From: Chitinophaga sancti | GTDB lineage: Bacteria; Bacteroidota; Bacteroidia; Chitinophagales; Chitinophagaceae | Reading direction: 5' to 3' | Assembly (NCBI RefSeq): GCF_034424315.1 | Contig: NZ_CP139972.1 | Coordinates: 6,704,501-6,768,500, forward strand | Length of the DNA: 64,000 nucleotides | Part shown: positions 1 through 7,232 of the stretch, one piece after another | Position numbering within the stretch: the stretch's first letter is position 1 | Layout of the letters: every line of letters starts with the position of its first letter | Translations under genes and position numbers: made by a program | The notes under the pieces: generated by a model | The model's database searches: none | What the model was told of the DNA's origin: nothing | Seen by the model: only the letters and a program-made list of their open reading frames with translations

Positions 1-62
1 AGATTGCTAAGAAGAATTAAATTAAGCTCATTCTTTAACCCAGAAAATATAAAAATTTCACT

Positions 63-311
63 ATGTACTTGTTAAAATATTTGAAAAACGGAAGGGTAAT
101 CAATGAAGAAGAATTTTCCACCATTGAAGAAATTGAAGAAAAGCACAACAATGGCAATTATTTCGAAGAAGCTGATGAATTTGAAATTGTTGACAGCAAT
201 ACGGGAGATACTATTAGCGGTGACGAAATTGTAAATCCTGACGATATTATTGAAGATATGTTTGATGGAGAGGATAGCATGGAAGGTTTTGACTGGAACC
301 AAGATGACTAA
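63..311 (+). CDS. Very acidic small protein of unknown function
   Basis: An 82-residue protein in which about a third of residues are Asp or Glu, densest in the C-terminal half. There are no membrane segments and no recognised domain. The N-terminal part (about residues 1-25) looks like a short folded unit followed by an acidic tail. Small acidic phage proteins sometimes act as DNA mimics against restriction or repair enzymes, but here that is only inference from composition. A hairpin terminator follows directly and is shared with the convergent gene at 368-715. Confidence 0.6.
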   Translation: MYLLKYLKNGRVINEEEFSTIEEIEEKHNNGNYFEEADEFEIVDSNTGDTISGDEIVNPDDIIEDMFDGEDSMEGFDWNQDD

Positions 312-332
312 AAAAAATAAAAGATTTAAAAG

Positions 333-366
333 AGGGGCATCATTTTATATGCCCCCCTTTTTTTAA
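333..366. terminator. Bidirectional hairpin terminator
   Basis: GGGGCAT (334-340) pairs with ATGCCCC (349-355), followed by a T run on the plus strand. A-rich sequence on the left would give a T run for the minus-strand gene. It lies between two convergent genes. Confidence 0.7.
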
Positions 367-367
367 T

Positions 368-715
368 TTAATCTACCGGAAATTTTTTGAAAGACAATTT
401 TGCATACCAGAAATAATTCTCATTCTCATACCAATTGCCGGACAAAATAAACTTTTCCCTTCCCTCCCTACTTTTGAAAACTTCACATCCAACGCTCCCC
501 ACATTGTTCAAACTTCCAGTCTCTTTATAGGTTCCATCATATAAGGTGCCAATTTCCCTCCTATTTAACGTCACATCATAGCCAGAATATTCATCATTTG
601 GCTCAATAGTTAATTTAATTAAATTGTCGTCTATAAAGCCGCTTAATCTCCCGATGAAAATCGCATCATTGGCACCACCATACCAAATGATTTCACCTTT
701 TAATTGTTCTGCCAT
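368..715 (-). CDS. Hypothetical phage protein
   Basis: A 115-residue soluble protein, not recognised. The N-terminus (MAEQLKGEIIWYGGAND) and alternating hydrophobic pattern suggest a mostly beta fold. It lacks a signal peptide and membrane segments. It is transcribed leftward, convergent with the acidic gene at 63-311. A -7-like element reading TAAATTTG on the minus strand (747-754) lies about 30 nt upstream of the start and would give a very short leader. Function cannot be assigned. Confidence 0.55.
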   Translation of the reverse strand: MAEQLKGEIIWYGGANDAIFIGRLSGFIDDNLIKLTIEPNDEYSGYDVTLNRREIGTLYDGTYKETGSLNNVGSVGCEVFKSREGREKFILSGNWYENENYFWYAKLSFKKFPVD

Positions 716-746
716 ATTTTTTTTTATTACGGCAAGGGTAGCAAAA

Positions 747-754
747 CAAATTTA
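747..754 (-). promoter_or_regulatory. Candidate -7 element for the 368-715 gene
   Basis: The minus strand reads TAAATTTG, matching the Bacteroidota TAnnTTTG element. No TTTG -33 box is at the right distance, so this is only a partial match. Confidence 0.3.
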
Positions 755-843
755 TTCATAGTAATTTAATATTTGCGAAGTATCTTCAAATTTGTAAAAT
801 TTATCAAGGCATACCGGAAATGATATGCCTTGTTATAATATCG

Positions 844-1424
844 TTATTGATTAAAGACAGGATTGTTGTCGATTTCACCCATGAATAACTCCAGTAACCT
901 TTCCAGATATTCAGCATATTCTTCAGTAGTTAATATACAATTATTCCAAAAAAAGTTGGAATTTCTGGCTCTAAAGTACATATTGTGTTATACGCAAATC
1001 TCAGAAGGACTTTCTCAAAGTAATTTTTTAAGTTCCCATTACTGCTACCTTTCATTGATTTAAGGTTATTATTTAGGTATAACCCACAAACCGCTTTTCC
1101 ATTTATCTTTAAAAGTTGAACGAATTGTGGGATTATATCAAAAATGAATTCACCTTTTATCACTTTAATATCATTATATCCGTCATCTACACTTTTTAAC
1201 CATTGCAAGTTAGCATCATATTGTTCCTGATATTCTTGAATAAGAGATTCCTTTTCATCTTTAGTCAGTTCTTTATTTTTTTCTATAGTACTAATATTAG
1301 CCTTGACAATATCATCTAAAATTGATTGTGCTTGAATTGTATCTATTGATAATTCGCCCATTTTGACATTTGTCGTTTTAGTTAATTCTGTATTTATTCT
1401 ATTCTCTTTATTTTTCATATTCAT
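844..1424 (-). CDS. Hypothetical protein with a -1 frameshift at a T7 run
   Basis: The zero frame runs from ATG at 1424 to a stop at 930 (164 codons). It is largely helical and charged, and is not a recognised family. At a T7 run (minus strand, 954-948) the codons ACT TTT TTT form the heptamer T TTT TTT. Shifting -1 there gives a natural-looking amphipathic extension that includes EEYAEYLERLLELF and ends at 844-846. The extension suggests either programmed -1 frameshifting or loss of one T from an original T8. The first ATG of the run MNMKNKEN is taken as start because the upstream residues look like translated leader. A promoter match lies far upstream at 1714-1743. Confidence 0.55.
948..954 (-). 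promoter_or_regulatory. Slippery heptamer T TTT TTT
   Basis: Seven T in the minus strand, in phase as T TTT TTT in the zero frame. The zero frame closes 15 nt later, while the -1 frame stays open for about 34 more codons. Confidence 0.4.
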
Positions 1425-1713
1425 TTTTTTATTATTAATTGTTATTGTAAAAATTAGACATACCTTATCCATCAACAATAACCTGGATTATTGAAGCAAA
1501 CAAAATACCCCCCACTCACAATCCGTACGTAATTGTGAACAAGTAAAAACACCATTAACAACTCCAATACGCGCGTGATTGAAGCCACTAAGGGCATAAG
1601 GTATTATTGTGTTTAGTGTGAATTGGCAGTTATAAGTGTCATGAAAAGTAAAAAGGAACGACACTAAGATTTGTTATCGCCAATGAATAACGGCATGTCT
1701 ATTTTAGACCTCA

Positions 1714-1743
1714 CAAAGGTAATCAATATTTTTATATTTCAAA
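1714..1743 (-). promoter_or_regulatory. Bacteroidota-type promoter, minus strand
   Basis: On the minus strand TTTG (1743-1740) is followed after 18 nt by TACCTTTG (1721-1714), close to the consensus TTTG-N19-21-TAnnTTTG. It points to the gene starting at 1424 and would give a leader of about 280 nt. Confidence 0.5.
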
Positions 1744-2191
1744 ATAATCACTCGCCTGAAACCTATGGTGGGAGATTAATTTGCCATAACCATTATCGAA
1801 ATCTCCAATGCTGTAAAGGGTTTAAACATAATCATACCCCTATAACCCTTTGCTATACTGATTCTAATAATTTAATCTGTACTAGTAATTATTGTATTGA
1901 CAATCAAAATTCCTCCCACTATAAGGCACCAAATCTATAATGTGAGCTTATTACATGTAATCCAGACAAAATCCAAACTTTGGGGCTAAAAATAGGTGAA
2001 GAATTGAGTTAGGTGTAAGGGGGCAATTGGGAAAATTATTTGCTTTGAAATTTTTTTAATAAAACCCGTCACAAATATGATAATATAATAGGATTAATAA
2101 TCGTTACATTCCCTATACCCAATTAATACCTGAATCAGTTAGTACCCTATCAATTAATATCCTTATCCTTCTGTATTGGGTTATGTCTCTA

Positions 2192-2245
2192 AACTCCCTT
2201 ATATATAGTAAGATAAGTATGTAGTGATAATATAGTAATGATTAT
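2192..2245 (+). repeat. Intergenic repeat copy A, shared with 8468-8521
   Basis: About 54 bp starting AACTCCCTTATA and containing TATGTAGTGATAATATAGT. It matches the intergenic DNA before the gene at 8559 with few differences. Both copies are noncoding. Confidence 0.6.
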
Positions 2246-2398
2246 ATGGTAGAAGTATAGTAGTATATAGATATAATATATAATAAAGATATAATTGAAT
2301 AATGGTGTATAATAGATTTACTTGTTAAGGATGTAAGTAAGTAACTATTGAAAACCGGATTTTTTCTGCTTATAACTTCTTTTTAATCGGCTTGAATC

Positions 2399-2450
2399 AA
2401 AATCCCTTGCAACTATAGCAAATGATAATAAAGTAGATTATCAATTCAAG
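2399..2450 (+). pseudogene. Relic fragment of the replication gene
   Basis: About 52 bp closely match positions 3317-3368 inside the replication gene, with about seven substitutions. Shared words include ATCAAAATCCC, GCAAATGAT and GATTATCAATT. It has no open frame of its own. It looks like the remnant of a second copy or of an ancestral allele left by recombination. Confidence 0.55.
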
Positions 2451-2755
2451 AACAAAAAAATTTTTAGTAAAATCATGTAGACCTTTTTGTTGAATGAAAA
2501 GGTGAAATATTAATTTGATATAGCCAAAAAATATTTTCAAAATTCCTCCGAAACCCTTTCTGGTATTGGTTAAAATAAATCATTAGTTATTTGCTTTTTG
2601 TTTTTAGAATCAATAAATTTGATTATAGAGAGTGAGAAGAAAACAAAAAAACATTTCAACACTATTTAAAATATTATGGCGGTTTAAGTACTAATAATTG
2701 CTACTTAAACTATCATCAAAATAATTGTAGTTCATTTTTAATAGTTAAATAAAAT

Positions 2756-2786
2756 GCCCGATTATTCTTAGTCGGGCTGTCTTTTT
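2756..2786 (+). terminator. Hairpin terminator before the replication gene
   Basis: GCCCGA (2756-2761) pairs with TCGGGC (2772-2777), followed by TGTCTTTTT. It would insulate the replication gene from leftward transcription or end a short upstream transcript. Confidence 0.55.
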
Positions 2787-2840
2787 AACAAGAAATGAAT
2801 AATAATTAATTGAACAACTATAACTATTAAAAATTAATTA

Positions 2841-4721
2841 ATGCATGAAAACAATTACAGCTTCATATTGCCAGAAGGTTTGATTGAAACTATACAATCA
2901 ACATTAAAAGAAAACGGCAAAATATCCTATACTAAAAGGAACAAGCCAACAAAAGACGGGATTAACTTACTACATAAGTATCTATACATTCCGCACCTAT
3001 TACTTCAAAACAAAATTTTCAAGAGTGACAGTTATGAAAAGACTGGCGTAGCTATCAATTTCACTTTGATTAAGAATATACTTAGTCTCTCAAGTGAAGA
3101 AACTAAGGCTATTGTTGACTATTATATTGAAGTAGGTATTATAGAACTGGTGAATTCATATATCTTTTTGAGTTTAGGCAGCAAAGAAAATAAGTGTAGA
3201 ACATATCGTTTTACTAATGAATGGAATAATGTAAAGGTCTATAATTATCAATGTCCTACAGATTCAACTTTCATTAAAAGGTTAATTGAAACTGATTATT
3301 CAAAGAAACCAATTTCATCAAAATCCCCTGCAACTAAAGCAAATGATGATATTGTTGATTATCAATTAAAAGTATTTAATGAATCTGTTGGGTTGCATCA
3401 GTCAGTATATAAATACTTTACCAATAAGTATTCAGTGAGTGTAGATGAATTGATGGATGGAGATATTAAGGTTGATATAAATGACTATATATTTTATTCA
3501 ATTATCCGAAAGGATTTTAAAATTACTAGACCAGACGGGGATTCACGCATCTATTCCCCACTAACATCAATTAAAAGGGAACACAGGAAATATATTACGT
3601 TGAATGGAAAGCAACTAATTGGTTTGGATGTAGTTGGATGCCAGATGTTATTGTCTTCAATTGCTGTTGAGAACTATTTCACAAATACATATGACGGGGT
3701 TGAATTGCCTGATGACATGGTGTATTACAGACAGTTAGCAGAAGCAGGTATGTTGTATGAGAAACTAGCAGAAGCAGAAGTTAAAACTTCATTGTTAACA
3801 AAAGACAGAACTGCCTACAAACAAAGACTATACAAAGGATTCTTCTTCAGTAAAAACAGCAAAAGGTTAAATAAAATACAACAAGCATTTAAATCATTGT
3901 TCCCTAGCGTTTTTGATACGATTGTCAATATTAAAGCCAGCAACGAATATAACAGTTGGGCTATTACACTACAAAAGGTTGAATCTGTGTTGATGCTAGA
4001 TTTAATCAGCAAACAACTAATTGATAAAGGTATCCAGTTTTTGAATTTACATGATGGGTTGTATTTCTCAACAATAGAAGATTTAAAAGTAGGCGAAGAA
4101 ATATTAATCAATTGTTTCAAAGATAATGGTGGCGTGAATGTCAGAACGAAAATTGAACAATATGATGAACCTTTTGAATTCATTGAAGAAGGAAAGGACA
4201 AAAACGTTATCTGGTTTGAATCAATGGCTAATGTAAAATTGGTGAATCATTATTTTAAAGTTGCTGATACATATTTCAACGTAAAAAAGTTAACAAGAAA
4301 AGAGGATTCAAAAGGGAGCAAAAGTAAGAAACTAACCAAGAAGGAATTTCTAAAATTATATGAAGAAAAGAAAGCCGTTGAACAAGAAATTGAAAATAAA
4401 GAAGTTAAAGTAGTAAGTATGCTAGAGTATAACGATATGATTTTTAAATCAAAATATATTTATAATCAATTTAGAAAAATTGAAGAATTAGGATTTCAAT
4501 TAGATCCGGGTAAGATAGACCAATACAATATTTATGATTTCAATGAAGAATGGGAGTTTCATTTTGGTAGTGAATATAACAGTGCCATCATAAATAAACA
4601 CACCAGAATGTCAGCTTCTTACGGTGGTTACAGACAATACCCAATAGAGGAATTTGTACCTGACATTATATCATTAATCAAAGAAGAACAACTTCTTCTT
4701 CAATCAATTGCAACAAAATAA
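2841..4721 (+). CDS. Replication-type protein: winged helix plus polymerase-like palm
   Basis: A 626-residue protein. Residues about 40-130 look like a winged-helix DNA-binding unit (helix, recognition helix, then a short beta wing), as in plasmid and phage initiators. Residues about 235-415 carry spaced motifs resembling the palm of family-A DNA polymerases and T7-type RNA polymerases. These are a motif-A-like GLDVVGCQMLL (D263, Q268), a basic segment at 329-342, LQKVES (377-382), and a motif-C-like LHDGLYF (H404, D405). No 3'-5' exonuclease or helicase motifs are seen. The C-terminal third is charged and unassigned. A replication initiator with primase or polymerase activity is inferred. 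Family assignment needs structure-based comparison. Confidence 0.6.
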   Translation: MHENNYSFILPEGLIETIQSTLKENGKISYTKRNKPTKDGINLLHKYLYIPHLLLQNKIFKSDSYEKTGVAINFTLIKNILSLSSEETKAIVDYYIEVGIIELVNSYIFLSLGSKENKCRTYRFTNEWNNVKVYNYQCPTDSTFIKRLIETDYSKKPISSKSPATKANDDIVDYQLKVFNESVGLHQSVYKYFTNKYSVSVDELMDGDIKVDINDYIFYSIIRKDFKITRPDGDSRIYSPLTSIKREHRKYITLNGKQLIGLDVVGCQMLLSSIAVENYFTNTYDGVELPDDMVYYRQLAEAGMLYEKLAEAEVKTSLLTKDRTAYKQRLYKGFFFSKNSKRLNKIQQAFKSLFPSVFDTIVNIKASNEYNSWAITLQKVESVLMLDLISKQLIDKGIQFLNLHDGLYFSTIEDLKVGEEILINCFKDNGGVNVRTKIEQYDEPFEFIEEGKDKNVIWFESMANVKLVNHYFKVADTYFNVKKLTRKEDSKGSKSKKLTKKEFLKLYEEKKAVEQEIENKEVKVVSMLEYNDMIFKSKYIYNQFRKIEELGFQLDPGKIDQYNIYDFNEEWEFHFGSEYNSAIINKHTRMSASYGGYRQYPIEEFVPDIISLIKEEQLLLQSIATK

Positions 4722-4728
4722 ATCACCA

Positions 4729-4920
4729 ATGGAAAAGTTTGAATTGAAAATTGTTGTCCATAATAAAAAGGAAGAAGTGCCTGCTACAGAGAAACTAAGA
4801 ACTGTATGGGGCAGCAAAGAACGATTAGCCAGATTAAAACAGCCGGTACAAAAATTTCAGACAAAAATTATCTCTATGGATGATTATAACAAATCTTTTT
4901 ACAAACAAGCAAAACAATAA
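4729..4920 (+). CDS. Small hypothetical protein downstream of the replication gene
   Basis: A 63-residue basic protein starting MEKFELKIVV. The frame stays open back to a TTG at 4708, overlapping the replication gene, but ATG 4729 is preferred. It starts 7 nt after the replication stop, so the two are probably translated from one message. Its end (ISMDDYNKSFYK) resembles a segment of the replication protein (VSMLEYNDMIFK, about residues 525-536), a possible shared interaction motif. Function unknown. Confidence 0.5.
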   Translation: MEKFELKIVVHNKKEEVPATEKLRTVWGSKERLARLKQPVQKFQTKIISMDDYNKSFYKQAKQ

Positions 4921-4936
4921 ATAACAATTAAACAAA

Positions 4937-5260
4937 ATGAAAACAGAATTAGAGCACCACATGCAACAACACAAAGAGTACGATGAGTACGTGGATAACT
5001 TAATCAAAAAATTCGAAATTGAAAGTTATGATGAACTGGAAGAATTATTAAAACCTTCCCTACTCTCAATTTTGACTTCAGAAGGTTTAACAATGCGGGA
5101 TTATAAAGATATGATGAAACAATTTGATGAAGTCATAATTGAGAAGTCCAGCAAAGATAATGATGACCTTGAAGAAAAAGAATATCATTCTTATGTGGTA
5201 AGTGTGTATGAGGAAGAGCAACCAATCAGGGAAGAAATATTAATCTTCAATTCCCTATAA
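4937..5260 (+). CDS. Acidic hypothetical phage protein
   Basis: A 107-residue, Glu-rich, helical protein without membrane segments. It starts 16 nt after the previous gene within the same early cluster. It contains a predicted long helix at residues 1-40 and no recognised domain. Its position between a replication-type protein and a nuclease suggests a DNA-metabolism or early function, which is inference only. Confidence 0.5.
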   Translation: MKTELEHHMQQHKEYDEYVDNLIKKFEIESYDELEELLKPSLLSILTSEGLTMRDYKDMMKQFDEVIIEKSSKDNDDLEEKEYHSYVVSVYEEEQPIREEILIFNSL

Positions 5261-5322
5261 CATTTCATTTGACTAAGAACCACGATTTTATGTTAACCCA
5301 ATAAAAAGAAGCGGTTTATTCA

Positions 5323-5337
5323 TATTTAAAAATAAAA
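5323..5337 (+). promoter_or_regulatory. TATTTAAA element before 5350
   Basis: TATTTAAAAATAAAA begins 27 nt before the start codon. It is one of eleven such elements, and an ATGAATG double start follows. Confidence 0.5.
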
Positions 5338-5349
5338 TAATAAATATGA

Positions 5350-5832
5350 ATGAGCGCAAATTTTCACCAAGACCTTTTATTAGGTAGAACTATTGAATCC
5401 CAATTAGCAACCATCTTTGAAGCAGCTGGTTACACAACAATCAACACGAGAGATAAAGAAGATTTCCCCGACTATGATTTAATTGTTACCCATCCGGACG
5501 GCACTACTTCCACCGTAGAAGTGAAGTACGATAAGATGGCTAGTCAAACCGGTAATGCAGCCGTAGAATATCAAAAGTTAAAAGACAATAAAATAATTCC
5601 ATCCGGTATATTTGTTTGTAAAGCAGATTTCATTGCTTACAAATTCACCAATGATACCAACTTTTACTTTATTCCACCTGCTGATTTAAAAAGCCTTATC
5701 AACAAAAAGAAATATTCCCGAACAGTAAACGGTGGTGATGATAAGAGAAGTGTATTAGCATTGTTTAATTTGTCCTATTTCAAATCCCAATGTGAGAAGG
5801 TAAATCTTCAAGTTTTAAAAAGTATAGGCTGA
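5350..5832 (+). CDS. PD-(D/E)XK nuclease, possibly a junction resolvase
   Basis: A 160-residue protein with a restriction-endonuclease-like core. A helix at about 8-25 precedes PDYD (D41) and VEVKYD (E57, K59), the classic metal-binding signature of the PD-(D/E)XK superfamily. A following helix with TGNAAVEYQ may contact DNA. The small size and lack of other domains resemble Holliday-junction resolvases or phage recombination nucleases. It lies in the early gene cluster next to the replication gene. The exact substrate cannot be told from the sequence. ATG 5350 was chosen over ATG 5346, which opens only a short alternative frame. Confidence 0.65.
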   Translation: MSANFHQDLLLGRTIESQLATIFEAAGYTTINTRDKEDFPDYDLIVTHPDGTTSTVEVKYDKMASQTGNAAVEYQKLKDNKIIPSGIFVCKADFIAYKFTNDTNFYFIPPADLKSLINKKKYSRTVNGGDDKRSVLALFNLSYFKSQCEKVNLQVLKSIG

Positions 5833-5835
5833 CAG

Positions 5836-5850
5836 TATTTAAAATATAAA
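5836..5850 (+). promoter_or_regulatory. TATTTAAA element before 5860
   Basis: TATTTAAAATATAAA begins 24 nt before the start codon and just after the nuclease stop. Confidence 0.5.
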
Positions 5851-5859
5851 CAGTTATTA

Positions 5860-6207
5860 ATGGAAAGAAAAGAAGGATTTGAAAAGATACAACAATTGCT
5901 CCCTATTATTTATCAATATTACCAAACTAGAGAGATACCTGCAACTTTTGATGAAGAAAAGAAAAAAATATGCGCAGATGTATATTCCCGTTTTGTGTTG
6001 CCTGGTGCTATATTTCCTGGATTTAATTGCAGACCATGTGTGATTAGTGTATTTGAATTAATTGAAAGTTTTTGGAACAGAGAGTTTCCAAAATATCAAC
6101 AGGAACAACAAAAAGAAGCCAATACAGCCAATATAAATTCAACTGAAACAACTATATCACTAAAAGAGATTAAACCTGAAAAAAAGGCAAGAAATAATAA
6201 AAAGTAA
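5860..6207 (+). CDS. Hypothetical phage protein
   Basis: A 115-residue protein, not recognised. The first 85 residues look globular and contain a CRPC pair with an aromatic-rich surround. The last 30 are low-complexity, with Asn/Thr-rich sequence and a Lys-rich tail. It starts shortly after the nuclease and is preceded by a TATTTAAA element, so it belongs to the same early cluster. No function is assigned. Confidence 0.5.
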   Translation: MERKEGFEKIQQLLPIIYQYYQTREIPATFDEEKKKICADVYSRFVLPGAIFPGFNCRPCVISVFELIESFWNREFPKYQQEQQKEANTANINSTETTISLKEIKPEKKARNNKK

Positions 6208-6271
6208 CTTATCAGCTTAAATCAAGTGATACAATAAAGAATAATCTGCTATATTCGAAAAAAAATCCATT

Positions 6272-6552
6272 ATGAGTAAAACAGAGAATTTATTAGCTCG
6301 TTGGGAGTTGAATGCAAAAAAATAGCCGATGGGTATATTAGAGAACTAAGGGGGATAGTACCATCAGATGACAATGGCGGGAACGAGAAAATCAGAAAAT
6401 TTAAATTTGAATTAATCAGAGAACAAATGCAAATCCTAAACAATTCATTACAAGATAAAGAGGTTGATGAAGTAAAGTTATTTGAGGGTATTCAAAAGCT
6501 TTATTGGGAAGTTATAGAATATTTCGATTCTTCGATAGTGTTAAATAAATAG
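6272..6552 (+). CDS. Small hypothetical protein with a -1 frameshift at an A7 run
   Basis: ATG 6272 opens 17 codons (MSKTENLLARWELNAKK) that stop at TAG 6323. The codons GCA AAA AAA form a canonical A AAA AAA slippery heptamer (6316-6322). Shifting -1 joins this directly to the frame that continues IADGYIRELRGI and ends at 6552, giving a 93-residue helical protein. The alternative is TTG initiation at 6301, which has no good upstream signal. The joined N-terminus reads naturally, so either programmed frameshifting or loss of one A from A8 is likely. Function unknown. It lies just before the terminase genes. Confidence 0.5.
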
Positions 6553-6591
6553 TATTTAGCTGTAGGCTCTATTTAATATAGTAATATACTT

Positions 6592-6624
6592 AGCTGTTTC
6601 ATTAATTAGAAACAGCTTTTTTAT
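6592..6624 (+). terminator. Hairpin terminator before the terminase genes
   Basis: AGCTGTTTC (6592-6600) pairs perfectly with GAAACAGCT (6609-6617) and is followed by a T tract. It separates the early cluster from the packaging and virion genes. Confidence 0.8.
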
Positions 6625-6691
6625 TTTTGAAAGTATTTAAAAAGAGGGCTAACCCAATCGTTTTTTACGCCCCCATACGAAATTAACAACA

Positions 6692-7093
6692 ATGAAAGAC
6701 CATTTATTCAAAGCCGGAAACAAAGGCAAACCCAAAGGAGCAATTAGTAAAACGGCAAAATATATACGTGATTTTCTGGCAGATGTAATGTTGGATAACC
6801 TACCACAATTACAGGCTGATTTAGACAAGATGAAGCCAAGGGATAAGTGGGCCATACTGAAAGGATTATCAGACAAATTTCTGCCGGATTTAACCCATAC
6901 AGATATAGAAGCAAATGTAAACGGACAGGTGAAGTTTGTAGTTGAATATGTAGATAGTAATATCCAGCATCTACAATCAATTGAATCAACAAATGACACC
7001 CTAATTGAAGAAGCACAATTTGAACAGTTAGATCAATCAATTAGCCTGGTTCATGTCTCTCCCGGAATCGAACCTATTTTAAAGAGTAGCTAA
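6692..7093 (+). CDS. terS: Putative terminase small subunit
   Basis: A 133-residue protein. The start NKGKPKGAISKT is a KPKGA motif typical of small terminase subunits in Bacteroidota phages, followed by a helical segment (about 20-70). It lies 139 nt upstream of the large subunit, its usual partner. The small subunit recognises phage DNA and presents it to the motor. The assignment rests on the motif and neighbourhood, because small subunits diverge strongly. Confidence 0.65.
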   Translation: MKDHLFKAGNKGKPKGAISKTAKYIRDFLADVMLDNLPQLQADLDKMKPRDKWAILKGLSDKFLPDLTHTDIEANVNGQVKFVVEYVDSNIQHLQSIESTNDTLIEEAQFEQLDQSISLVHVSPGIEPILKSS

Positions 7094-7232
7094 TTTAATA
7101 CTGTTTATCAATTAGTTGTGAATGATTATTAATTTATCATAATTAGTTGGTTACCAAATTAGTTACTAAAATGAATGGTTTTAGTGATGCGTTATAATAA
7201 TATAGAATGTATAAGTTAACCCCCAATTTTTA

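Larger units (their letters stand above)
1425..2840. other. Gene-poor AT-rich region, possible replication origin
   Basis: I find no convincing gene here. The 89-codon frame at 1671-1940 has a composition unlike its neighbours and no usable upstream signal. The region holds a minus-strand promoter match (1714-1743), a perfect inverted repeat AAAGGGTT/AACCCTTT (1815-1822 and 1844-1851), a repeat shared with 8468-8521, a very AT-rich run with repeated TATAGTA-like words (2200-2300), and a 50-bp relic of the neighbouring replication gene (2399-2450). A TATTTAAA element before a dead ATG at 2663-2670 and a terminator at 2756-2786 are also present. Next to a replication-type gene, this would suit an origin. 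Confidence 0.35.

Noticed and set aside
1..800. Left attachment site of the prophage
   Set aside because: No copy of the tRNA-Gln 3' end was found there, and phage-like composition continues to position 1.
863..1063. Plus-strand frame opposite the 844-1424 gene
   Set aside because: It overlaps a better supported minus-strand gene and its product looks like antisense translation.
1671..1940. 89-codon frame in the gene-poor region
   Set aside because: Composition rich in Cys, His and Asn unlike its neighbours, no suitable start signal, and it crosses a promoter match on the other strand.
2200..2300. CRISPR-like array
   Set aside because: The repeated words are short, irregular and without spacers. 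It is an AT-rich simple region.
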